Below, one piece after another: positions 31,141-37,525 of a DNA stretch of 37,525 nt. Source of the DNA: an uncultured Clostridia bacterium (GTDB taxonomy: Bacteria > Bacillota > Clostridia > Christensenellales > Borkfalkiaceae); assembly GCA_904373255.1 (NCBI GenBank), contig CAJFFD010000015.1, positions 1 to 37,525 of the forward strand, given 5' to 3'. The first letter of the stretch is position 1; every line of letters starts with the position of its first letter. Under the pieces are notes generated by a model that saw nothing but the letters and a program-made list of their open reading frames with translations, was not told the origin of the DNA and ran no database searches. The position numbers and the translations under genes were made by a program.

Positions 31141-32289
31141 TTAATAACGATCTTCTATACCTCCAAAATCTTCGCCTGTGTTTTGCCCAAAAGTTTCACC
31201 TTCAAATGCGCAATCCTTTACAGAATCTTTACCATTGATATAACCTGCTATACCGCCGGCATTTTTTACCGCCGTAATACTTCCGTTTGCCTCACAATCG
31301 ACCATAGCCAAACGATATTTATCCAAGCTCGGCGGACATCCGCAATATCCAGCAATCCCACCAGCACCAGTGCTTCTTGATTTCATTGCATAATCCTGCA
31401 AGTTTTCTTTCGTCACGACCGAACCGGAAAATGTACAATTTTCAACATACCCCCAATGCAAAGAAGCTACAATTCCGCCGGCATTACCAACCGCCATAAT
31501 GTTCCCCGACACTGAGCAATCTTTAATATAGGAATCAAGAACAGAGCTGGCAACTCCTCCCGCGCTAGAAAACAATTTTCCTTGAAAATCGCTGACATCG
31601 ATATTTACATTTTCAAGACGAAGCCCGAAAATAAAGGCGTTTTGAATACTGCCGAACAAACCTCCCGCGCAGCCGCCGAACGGCCCGTGAAATACATTAT
31701 CCGAAGAACGGATTGTCAAATTTTTAATTTTATAGCCATGCGGATTGATCAACATCCCGACAAACTGATTTCCATCCGGAAAATTTCCGACAGGCTCCCA
31801 ATCCATTCCCGCCAAATCGATATCCGATCGTAAAATGTATCTGCCGTCCAAAGTCATATTCTGTAATTCACTCGCCGTAGACACGGAAGTAAAATCCTGT
31901 TCGTCATAAGAATATAAAGTTCCGAGCGAACACACATACCTTGTTTGCTGGGACGGTACATACAAGCTTACATCTAAAGAAGAAATGCCTGTTCCCCTTG
32001 CAGTAATTGTTTCCCCTTTAACTGTATAATTTTTATCTTCCCCACCTTCAATCACATACTTATCGATATCTAAACCGCTATCGGCAAAAATCTCTTTTAA
32101 ATCAAAGGTATAGGAGCTTCCGGATTCCAATGCATATTTTTGTTCCGTATAATAATCGACATCATTAGAAACATTCGTATATTTATTCTTACATCCTACT
32201 AAAAACAAAGAACAAAAAACTACTGCCGCAAGAACAATCCCCCAAAAACACTTTAAAGAAAAATAAGTCTTCCTTTGATTAGAACGCAT
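31141..32289 (-). CDS. Lipoprotein with GLUG-like beta-helix repeats
   Basis: 382 aa. The signal peptide ends in the lipobox FLVGC (Cys33). Residues 35-135 form a beta-rich region of unknown type. From about 150 the protein has repeated turns with the pattern NAGGIAGY/GGIVASLxxGxxxxC, close to GLUG-type repeats of surface beta-helix proteins (AGGLFGSIQNAF, AGGIVASLHWGYVENCTF, AGGIAGYCGC, AGGIAGYINGKDSVKDCAF). No catalytic residues seen. Its DNA is clearly more AT-rich than the flanking genes, which suggests acquisition from elsewhere. The start at 32289 follows AGGGGA. The AT-rich region upstream probably holds the promoter, but no clear -35/-10 pair stands out. Confidence 0.8.
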   Translation of the reverse strand: MRSNQRKTYFSLKCFWGIVLAAVVFCSLFLVGCKNKYTNVSNDVDYYTEQKYALESGSSYTFDLKEIFADSGLDIDKYVIEGGEDKNYTVKGETITARGTGISSLDVSLYVPSQQTRYVCSLGTLYSYDEQDFTSVSTASELQNMTLDGRYILRSDIDLAGMDWEPVGNFPDGNQFVGMLINPHGYKIKNLTIRSSDNVFHGPFGGCAGGLFGSIQNAFIFGLRLENVNIDVSDFQGKLFSSAGGVASSVLDSYIKDCSVSGNIMAVGNAGGIVASLHWGYVENCTFSGSVVTKENLQDYAMKSRSTGAGGIAGYCGCPPSLDKYRLAMVDCEANGSITAVKNAGGIAGYINGKDSVKDCAFEGETFGQNTGEDFGGIEDRY

Positions 32290-32670
32290 TTGCCTATCCC
32301 CTTTTTTATTGTAATTATTATTATATTTTATCTGTTATTTCTTCACTATAAACCAAATATGTTAATCTCTTAATTTGAATATAACACAATAATTCACCTT
32401 TGTCAATATAATTTTTTATTCAAGGCTTATTAAAAGTATGAACGGATTTTGACCGTTCTCCCCGCATTTGAGAGAAATCCAAGGTTATCGGAGCGATTTC
32501 CATCCCCCGAAGGTTGCAAAAGTTCTCCGAATCGGATAGAATAGAGGCATCAACGCGGCAAACGCACTATAACAACAGGCGACAATTCGCGCCGAAACTT
32601 CGGCGGCGCGCTCTTTATTTACAATTAACGCCTGTTACGGTCGCGCGCCCGTCCTTTTATCAACCCGGCG
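32290..32670. other. AT-rich intergenic region
   Basis: No gene supported. The first half is very AT-rich. Near the right end AACAGGCG (32574-32581) and CGCCTGTT (32629-32636) form an 8-bp inverted repeat enclosing a smaller CGCCGAA/TTCGGCG hairpin, 35 bases past the stop of the next gene. It may end leftward transcription of the 32671 gene. Confidence 0.5.
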
Positions 32671-32991
32671 TTATAGAATCCCCGCGGGCAGAAGCGGCAG
32701 CACGAGCGCGATGATATACAGCGCCCATGCGCCTATTTTACTCCTCCTGATGAGAAAATCGCTCGGCTCGCCGTCGCAGGGATTTTTTTCGTTCAGTTCG
32801 GCGTGCCACTGGTTTTGCCACTTGCACAAGCTGTAACAAAAATAAATCATCGGCACGGAAATCACCATAAACGGAACGTATAGCCCGAGCATAAAATAAT
32901 TACCTTTGACGATGATGACCGCCGCGCCGAGAACCGCTACGGCGATCTGGCAAATTAAAAAAATACGGTCTCTCTTATATTTTTCGTCCAT
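32671..32991 (-). CDS. Small membrane protein coupled to the HTH-TM regulator
   Basis: 106 aa, three hydrophobic segments: IFLICQIAVAVLGAAVIIV, YFMLGLYVPFMVISVPMIYFCY and WALYIIALVLPLLPAGIL, with a charged loop between the second and third. No family recognised. Its ATG shares a base with the stop of the upstream regulator gene (TAATG), so translation is coupled. A joint role with the membrane regulator, for example as sensor or partner, is inference. Confidence 0.75.
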   Translation of the reverse strand: MDEKYKRDRIFLICQIAVAVLGAAVIIVKGNYFMLGLYVPFMVISVPMIYFCYSLCKWQNQWHAELNEKNPCDGEPSDFLIRRSKIGAWALYIIALVLPLLPAGIL

Positions 32992-33869
32992 TACTCCAAA
33001 TCCCCCTCGACTGACAGTACTTCAAAACCTCGGTCAAGCGCTATTTCGGAAATATGTATCGGCTCTCCCGCCGTTCCGCCCTCGGACAATACCGCAGCAG
33101 CAACTGTTACCGTTTCGGAAAACTCATTCCCGCGAAAGCTCCAAAACGTCACCCGCACCGTTATGCGCAAATTGGTCATCACCTCTTTCGCCGTAACGCG
33201 CACGATGTATTCGTCGGGGTTGAAACTTTCCGCCGCAACGATGTCGATCTCGACAAAATCGCCATAATTTTCCATCGTCAGTTCGCGCGGCCGCGATACC
33301 CACCCCGCAAACTGCACCGCCAGCATTATGACGGCAACGACGGTAAAAACGGCAAACAGCATATACCCGAATTTGCGCTCGCCGCTCGAATAGCCGTTGC
33401 AGCCGCCGCCAATCCCGGCATCCTCGCTTGCAGGGCTGTCGGAATAGCAGCTTTTTTCTTGCAATATTTCGCAAAAGCTCGCCTGCCGCGCATTCTCTTG
33501 CGGCGCGGAGGGTTCCTCTTCGCCGTTTCGCGGTCTGCCGCATTCGAAGCTGCGCGAATTTTCCTCTTCCGAGCCTTGCTCCCGCACTTCGGGCGCATCG
33601 CTTGCGCCGATTTCGGCTCCGCTTTGCGTTTCTTCCGCCTCCGGAATTTCCTGCATATCCGCAGCGTCCGCACTGTCTCCGCCCCGCAGAATATCCTCGA
33701 CGGGAATATCCAGCACTTCGGACAGGCGCAGCAAATACTCCGAATCGGGCAGCGCGCCCGATTCCCACCGCCACACCTCCGCCTCGGAAACGCCCAGCTT
33801 TTGCGCAAGCGCGGAAACGGAAAGTCCTTTTTTTGTTCGCTTATCGAATAAAAATTCCCCTCTTTTCAT
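32991..33869 (-). CDS. XRE-type HTH protein with one TM segment and an external domain
   Basis: 292 aa from the start at 33869 (MKRGEFLF), chosen for GGGGAGGG four bases ahead. An XRE helix-turn-helix lies at about 8-65 (LSVSALAQKLGVSEAEVWRWESG, YLLRLSEVLDIPVEDIL), then about 100 residues of acidic disordered linker rich in Glu and Ser, one TM segment (GYMLFAVFTVVAVIMLAVQFAG) and an external domain of about 100 residues with beta-strands (EIDIVAAESF, YIVRVTAKEV, LRITVRVTFWSFRG). The order HTH-TM-external recalls RodZ and membrane-bound regulators, but the family is not identified. Linked to the 32671 gene by overlapping stop and start. Confidence 0.82.
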   Translation of the reverse strand: MKRGEFLFDKRTKKGLSVSALAQKLGVSEAEVWRWESGALPDSEYLLRLSEVLDIPVEDILRGGDSADAADMQEIPEAEETQSGAEIGASDAPEVREQGSEEENSRSFECGRPRNGEEEPSAPQENARQASFCEILQEKSCYSDSPASEDAGIGGGCNGYSSGERKFGYMLFAVFTVVAVIMLAVQFAGWVSRPRELTMENYGDFVEIDIVAAESFNPDEYIVRVTAKEVMTNLRITVRVTFWSFRGNEFSETVTVAAAVLSEGGTAGEPIHISEIALDRGFEVLSVEGDLE

Positions 33870-33982
33870 GTTTCCCTCCCCTAATAAAAGGCGAGCCAAA
33901 ATTTGCATAAACAATATAGTGCCGAATTGCAATAAATTCGTCTATAATCAGGCGACAGGAATAAAAATTTTTAAAAAGCGCG

Positions 33983-34276
33983 TCAAAATTGGATATGTTC
34001 GAAATTTTTGCGGGAAGAGCGGCGATACAAAATGACCTTGCGCCCGATGACCGCCACGCACTCCGCCATTAACTTTTCGGCAAGCTCTGCCCCCAAGGAC
34101 TTCGCATCGTCCTCGGCGTTGGTGAGCACGTTGATTTTGATGATCTCGCGCGCTTCGAGCGCATCGGAGAGGGAGCGGATCATATTTTCATTGATGCCGC
34201 CCTTCCCCAGCTGTGCCACGGGCTGAATATTCGCCGCGATGCTCTTTAAATTGCTTCTCTGTTTGCTTGTCAGCAT
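33983..34276 (-). CDS. yhbY: YhbY-type CRM-domain RNA-binding protein
   Basis: 97 aa, full length. YhbY proteins bind pre-50S ribosomal particles. The CRM fold is visible with its GKGG loop (VAQLGKGGINENMIRSL), INVLTNAEDDAKSLGAELAE, and CVAVIGRKVILYRRS. The start at 34276 (MLTSKQRSNLK) follows GGAG at 8 bases; a longer frame upstream reads through hairpin-rich noncoding DNA. In many Firmicutes it lies between obg and nadD. Here it is separated from obg by 756 noncoding bases and from nadD by about 4 kb of accessory genes. Confidence 0.93.
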   Translation of the reverse strand: MLTSKQRSNLKSIAANIQPVAQLGKGGINENMIRSLSDALEAREIIKINVLTNAEDDAKSLGAELAEKLMAECVAVIGRKVILYRRSSRKNFEHIQF

Positions 34277-35032
34277 ATTGTACTCCGAATAAAAAAATTT
34301 TTCTGTTCTCGCATTTCTCGCCGAGCTGAAGGTGCGCGAGGCTTTCACTTGCTTGCAATGGTAAAAACGAGCGCACCGCAATCGCCTTTGGCGATTATAT
34401 GTTACGGCTCTCTTATTTTTGAATCGCCGCATTCACTCTTTCCGCATATGCCTTTCGGCATATTGGGGGGCAAAAACGAAAATTGCGATTTCCGTTTTTG
34501 CGAATAATTGTTTCGGCTCACGAAAACCTCGGCGAGCTGTCGCCTGCGGTTTTCCGTGATTGGAGGGCGACACCGCCGTTCAAACGCTTTCGCGTTTTCT
34601 GCGGCTTAGGGCTCTCATAATTATTTATGGGCGCAAATTCACCCTCTTCTCAAAAGCCGTAAGTATGCGGCAAATTGAGTGCGCTTTTTGAGAAACGTGG
34701 TTCTCAAACGCGCAAAATATTATTAAATAATTACTCGCGCAAGCAGAATCACTATTTTGATAATTTCTCGCAAGAGCAAAAATCGCACTTTTTGCTCTTG
34801 CACTCAATTTGGCAATACCTTGCCTTACAGAAAGGGTGAAACACAATAACCAATGGCGCGTGGCAAAACGACGCTTTTGCCTAAGCGCACCCAATTTGTC
34901 GCACACTTGCGACCTGAGCGGGTGAAGTTGCGCGATTTTATTATATGTGTGCCCTTAAAGCATCGCGCAACGAGGGCAGAGCCCTCAAACTCTCGACTTT
35001 TTGTTTCATCAGCTTGAAACAAAAAGTGAGAA
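34277..35032 (-). other. Hairpin-dense noncoding region between obg and yhbY
   Basis: No gene supported in 756 bases. Many perfect inverted repeats follow one another: 34331-34337/34371-34377, 34381-34395 (ATCGCC-TTT-GGCGAT), 34446-34452/34457-34463, a 13-bp stem near 34770-34801 (GCAAGAGCAAAAA and its complement), GTTGCGCGAT/ATCGCGCAAC near 34927-34971, GAGGGC/GCCCTC near 34972-34986, and an 11-bp stem near 34999-35026 (TTTTTGTTTCA and its complement). Read on the minus strand, several loops are GAAA (CGC-GAAA-GCG, GCC-GAAA-GGC). Short words such as CAAATTGAGTGC and GAGAGCC recur. It would lie inside an obg-yhbY transcript. Confidence 0.55.
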
Positions 35033-36310
35033 CTAATTTTTGAACGCAAACTCCACGCCCCCGACGACGACGGTATCGTCCTCGGCGACGCCCCTCTCGC
35101 GCAGCGCCTTGATGACGCCCTTGTCCTTCAACACCTTTTGGAAATACGCCATCGAATCGGGGTCGTTTAAAACAACGTTGCGCTCGAGCATATCCACAAG
35201 CCCGCCCGTGACGTACCAGACGTTTTCCTCTTCGTCCTTATCGATGAAAAACTCGCTGACATCCGCGCGCTCGTACTCGAACTCGTCCGCGGGGACGGGT
35301 TCGGCGGGCGGCAGGGTGTCCAGCACCTCGAAGATGCCCTCGATGAGTTCGCGCGTGCCTTCGCCCGTGACGGCGGTGATGGGGAACAGCTTATACTTGC
35401 CGCGGCACTTCTTTTTGAACGCCTTTAAATTTTCCTCGGCGCCGTAAATGTCGCACTTGTTGAGCGCGACCAACTGCGGGAGCGAAGCGAGCTTTTCGCT
35501 GTACTCTTTCAGCTCCGCGTTGATTTTTTTGAAGTCCTCCCACGGGTCGCGCCCCTCGACGCCCGAAATATCGACGACGTGTACGAGCATGCGCGTGCGC
35601 TCGATGTGGCGCAGGAAATCGTGCCCCAGCCCCGCGCCCTCCGCCGCGCCCTCGATGAGCCCGGGGATATCCGCCGCCACAAAAGATTTATCGTAATATT
35701 TCACAACCCCCAGGTTGGGCGAAAGGGTGGTAAAATGGTAATTCGCGATCTTCGGCTTTGCGGCGCTGATTTTGGATAAGAGTGTGCTCTTGCCCACGTT
35801 GGGGAACCCAATCAGTCCCACGTCCGCAATCACCTTCAATTCCAGAATAAGGGTGTGAACCTGCGTCTTTTCCCCCTTCTGCGCGAAGTGGGGCGCGTGC
35901 CGCCGCGCAGTGGTAAAGCGCACGTTGCCCTTGCCGCCCCTGCCGCCGCGCGCGAGCAATATCTTTTCACCGTCCGTATACACGTCGCACAGAATTTTGC
36001 CCGTCTCCGCGTCGCGCACGAGGGTGCCGAGGGGCACGGAAAAGACGACGTCCTCCCCGCCCTTGCCGAAACAGTTGTTCGTGCCGCCCCGCTCGCCGTT
36101 GCCCGCGGCGAACTTGGCTCCGAAGCGGTAATCGGTCAGATCGCCCTTGTCCTTGTCGCCGACGACGTACACGTCGCCGCCCTTGCCGCCGTCGCCGCCG
36201 TCCGGCCCGCCGTTGGCAAACCCCTTGAAACTCTTGAAGGAGTTCATCCCGTCGCCGCCGTCGCCCGACTTGATGGTAACCTTTACTTTATCCGTAAACA
36301 ATGAAGCCAT
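35033..36310 (-). CDS. obg: GTPase Obg
   Basis: 425 aa with all three Obg parts. The glycine-rich N-terminal fold (IKSGDGGDGMNSFKSFKG, GGPDGGDGGKGGDVY) runs to about 155. The G domain has GFPNVGKSTLL (G1), TTLSPNLG (G2), ADIPGLIEGA (G3) and NKCD (G4). The C-terminal OCT domain (about 350-425) ends in VVVGGVEFAF. Obg takes part in late 50S assembly and stress signalling, and in Bacillus is needed for sporulation entry. The start at 36310 follows AGAGGA. It is downstream of nth on the same strand, 84 bases away. Confidence 0.96.
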   Translation of the reverse strand: MASLFTDKVKVTIKSGDGGDGMNSFKSFKGFANGGPDGGDGGKGGDVYVVGDKDKGDLTDYRFGAKFAAGNGERGGTNNCFGKGGEDVVFSVPLGTLVRDAETGKILCDVYTDGEKILLARGGRGGKGNVRFTTARRHAPHFAQKGEKTQVHTLILELKVIADVGLIGFPNVGKSTLLSKISAAKPKIANYHFTTLSPNLGVVKYYDKSFVAADIPGLIEGAAEGAGLGHDFLRHIERTRMLVHVVDISGVEGRDPWEDFKKINAELKEYSEKLASLPQLVALNKCDIYGAEENLKAFKKKCRGKYKLFPITAVTGEGTRELIEGIFEVLDTLPPAEPVPADEFEYERADVSEFFIDKDEEENVWYVTGGLVDMLERNVVLNDPDSMAYFQKVLKDKGVIKALRERGVAEDDTVVVGGVEFAFKN

Positions 36311-36394
36311 AGCTTGTCCTCTTTGCATGCGCGCCGCCTGCCCTTTCTTCCTGCAAACCCGCGCGTTTATCTCCTTTTTTTGCCCGTATTACCC

Positions 36395-37039
36395 TTATTT
36401 TGCGCTCGTTTCGCCCTCTTTATGATAATCGCAAACTTCCGTCAAAGGGCAATGCGCACAATCGGGCTTCTGCGAATGGCACACCTGCCGCCCGTGGTAG
36501 ATGAGCCAATGGTGCGCCTTCGACCAATCCTCCTGCGGAATGGATTGTTTGAGCTGTTCCTCTGTTTTGAGCGGATCCTTCGCGTGCGCTAACCCCAAGC
36601 GGTTGCTCACGCGGAAAACGTGCGTATCCACGGCGATGGCGTCCTTATCGAACCACACGGAGGAAACGACGTTCGCCGTCTTCTGCCCCACGCCCGCGAG
36701 CGACTTCAGGTCTGAAAAGCTCTCGGGCACCCTGCCGCCGAACTTGTCCACGATGTCGCGCGAGGCGGAGAGGATGTGCGCCGCCTTGCTGCGGTATAAC
36801 CCGCAGGAAAATATGTACTTTTCCAGCTCCTCCTGCGAGAGGGTGAGCATGCTTTCGGGCGTGTTATGCTCCTTGAACAGCTCCGCCGTTACGACGTTCA
36901 CGCGCGCGTCGGTGCACTGCGCGGACAAAATGACCGCCACCAGAAGTTCGTACGCGGTGTTGTAATGCAGCGCGGGCCGCGCGCCCGCATACCGTTCGCT
37001 CAAAATTTTGAGCGCCTCTATTCTCGCCTGTTCGTCCAT
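36395..37039 (-). CDS. nth: Endonuclease III
   Basis: 214 aa. A base-excision-repair glycosylase/AP lyase for oxidised pyrimidines. The helix-hairpin-helix (LAGVGQKTANVV) holds the catalytic Lys120, with Asp138 in VDTHVFRVSNRLGL, the same numbering as the E. coli enzyme. The 4Fe-4S loop is complete: C-x6-C-x2-C-x5-C (VCHSQKPDCAHCPLTEVC). The start at 37039 fits the family N-terminus but has no ribosome binding site; the promoter's -10 box ends 6 bases before the ATG, so transcription probably begins on the start codon. Confidence 0.96.
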   Translation of the reverse strand: MDEQARIEALKILSERYAGARPALHYNTAYELLVAVILSAQCTDARVNVVTAELFKEHNTPESMLTLSQEELEKYIFSCGLYRSKAAHILSASRDIVDKFGGRVPESFSDLKSLAGVGQKTANVVSSVWFDKDAIAVDTHVFRVSNRLGLAHAKDPLKTEEQLKQSIPQEDWSKAHHWLIYHGRQVCHSQKPDCAHCPLTEVCDYHKEGETSAK

Positions 37040-37045
37040 GCCGCT

Positions 37046-37074
37046 ATTGTACCATAAAAACGGCGCTTTTTCAA
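37046..37074 (-). promoter_or_regulatory. Promoter of nth, probably leaderless
   Basis: On the minus strand TTGAAA (37069-37074), 17-base spacer, TACAAT (37046-37051). Six bases (AGCGGC) separate the -10 box from the ATG at 37039. Confidence 0.75.
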
Positions 37075-37143
37075 TGATTTTTCGCGTTCGCGCGCGAGAA
37101 AACTGCGCCCGCGCAAAATACAAGCCGAACTTATCCTCGCTTT

Positions 37144-37356
37144 TCAGCCGATGCGCCGCACCGAAACGCCGCCGTAGCCCGCGCGGACGCGGAAAAACCC
37201 GACGAACGCGCCGTACTGCCCGCCCGCGAGCGCGCGGCGGGCGCGGGGCAGGTCGAACTCGCCGATGCGCGCGGAGATGCCGCAGCCGACGTTCGCCTCC
37301 TTCGGGGTGGAAACGGCGCTCGCCCGGGAGCGGAAAACCGCCAGAATCATATCCAT
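37144..37356 (-). CDS. DUF3343 (putative Se/S carrier-like) protein, shortened
   Basis: 70 aa from the start at 37356, which has AAGGAGGAG ahead. The segments FRSRASA, STPKEANVGCGISARIG and YGAFVGFFRV match the DUF3343 family, small proteins often next to cysteine desulfurase-like genes and thought to carry sulfur or selenium on the conserved GCG Cys. The region that normally lies between FRSR and the STPKE motif, about 20 residues forming the first helix, is missing here in frame. A cysteine desulfurase-like gene starts on the other strand at 37465, supporting the family call. Whether the short form folds is unknown. Confidence 0.7.
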   Translation of the reverse strand: MDMILAVFRSRASAVSTPKEANVGCGISARIGEFDLPRARRALAGGQYGAFVGFFRVRAGYGGVSVRRIG

Positions 37357-37464
37357 AACGCTCCTCCTTCGTTGCGCCGCGAGGGCAAAATATCCCCGTT
37401 GCGGCATATATTACAGTATATGAATTGCGGCGGGCTTTTGCCCTCCGTTTGCGGGAGGTAGATT

Positions 37465-37525
37465 ATGATTTATTTCGACAATGCCGCCACGGGCGGGCGC
37501 AAGCCGAGCGGCGTTCTGCGCGCGG
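37465..37525 (+). CDS. Cysteine desulfurase-like aminotransferase class V, 3' end outside window
   Basis: Only the first 20 codons are in the window (MIYFDNAATGGRKPSGVLRA). The YFDNAAT opening is the hallmark of NifS/IscS/SufS-type PLP enzymes and related class V aminotransferases. The start follows GGGAGG. In the family this N-terminus precedes the PLP-binding core, which is not visible here. Divergent from the DUF3343 gene, its common genomic partner. Confidence 0.8.
   Translation, partial: MIYFDNAATGGRKPSGVLRA

Noticed and set aside
32574-32636. Terminal inverted repeats of a mobile element
   Set aside because: Only 8 bp, 63 bases apart in total, no transposase and no flanking target duplication; more likely a transcription-ending structure.
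34277-35032. CRISPR array
   Set aside because: The repeated units are short palindromes of different sequence and spacing, without a constant direct repeat or uniform spacers, and no cas gene is present.

Overview
The window looks like a chromosomal segment of an uncultured spore-former-related Clostridia (Firmicutes). The basis is SpoIIID behind a sigma-E-like promoter, a DUF1540 protein, an Obg/YhbY/NadD-YqeK/RsfS housekeeping group, sigma-A promoters with TTGACA/TATAAT boxes and strong AGGAGG ribosome binding sites. Coding DNA is GC-rich, while promoters and some intergenic stretches are AT-rich. Placement in a Christensenellales-like lineage is a guess from gene style, not shown by the sequence.

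Layout. 1-4.3 kb (+): 5'-truncated UvrD-type helicase, a broken serine hydrolase, a DUF368 polyprenyl-phosphate transporter candidate and a broken EamA transporter. 4.4-9.3 kb: HtrA-like lipoprotein protease (-), C59 Ntn-hydrolase (-), SIMPL protein (+), zinc-ribbon Nudix hydrolase (+), DUF1540 (-), spoIIID (-). 9.4-18.8 kb (-): a 13-gene operon, the most unusual part of the window. It starts from a TTGACT-17-TATAAT promoter and ends at a hairpin terminator. In order it encodes a membrane protein, a B-box/treble-clef membrane protein, a 64-aa protein, an E2-like protein, a JAB/JAMM peptidase, an E1/ThiF-like enzyme, a mini WXG-like protein, a soluble FtsK/EssC-like ATPase, four WXG100-sized proteins that all carry WxD instead of WxG, and a coiled-coil protein. 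A divergent XRE regulator (18931, +) shares the promoter region. This reads as a ubiquitin-like conjugation/deconjugation module fused to a minimal type VII-like secretion locus.

19.7-24.6 kb (-): a large beta-helix surface protein with one TM segment and a cytoplasmic tail, split over three frames. 24.6-25.4 kb: a long intergenic stretch with a consensus leftward promoter, operator-like repeats also found at the secretion operon, and a candidate small RNA. 25.4-29.8 kb: HU, deoC-pdp nucleoside catabolism, a small membrane protein, rsfS and a nadD-yqeK fusion. 30-34 kb: accessory membrane proteins, an AT-rich beta-helix lipoprotein and an HTH-TM regulator pair. 34-37.5 kb: yhbY, a 756-bp hairpin-dense noncoding block, obg, nth (apparently leaderless), a shortened DUF3343 protein and the start of a cysteine desulfurase-like gene.

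A cross-cutting observation: at least three ordinary genes (serine hydrolase, EamA, DUF3343) each seem to lack one short internal conserved segment, and the surface protein has two frame breaks. This may be real decay or an assembly problem and should be settled by read mapping.
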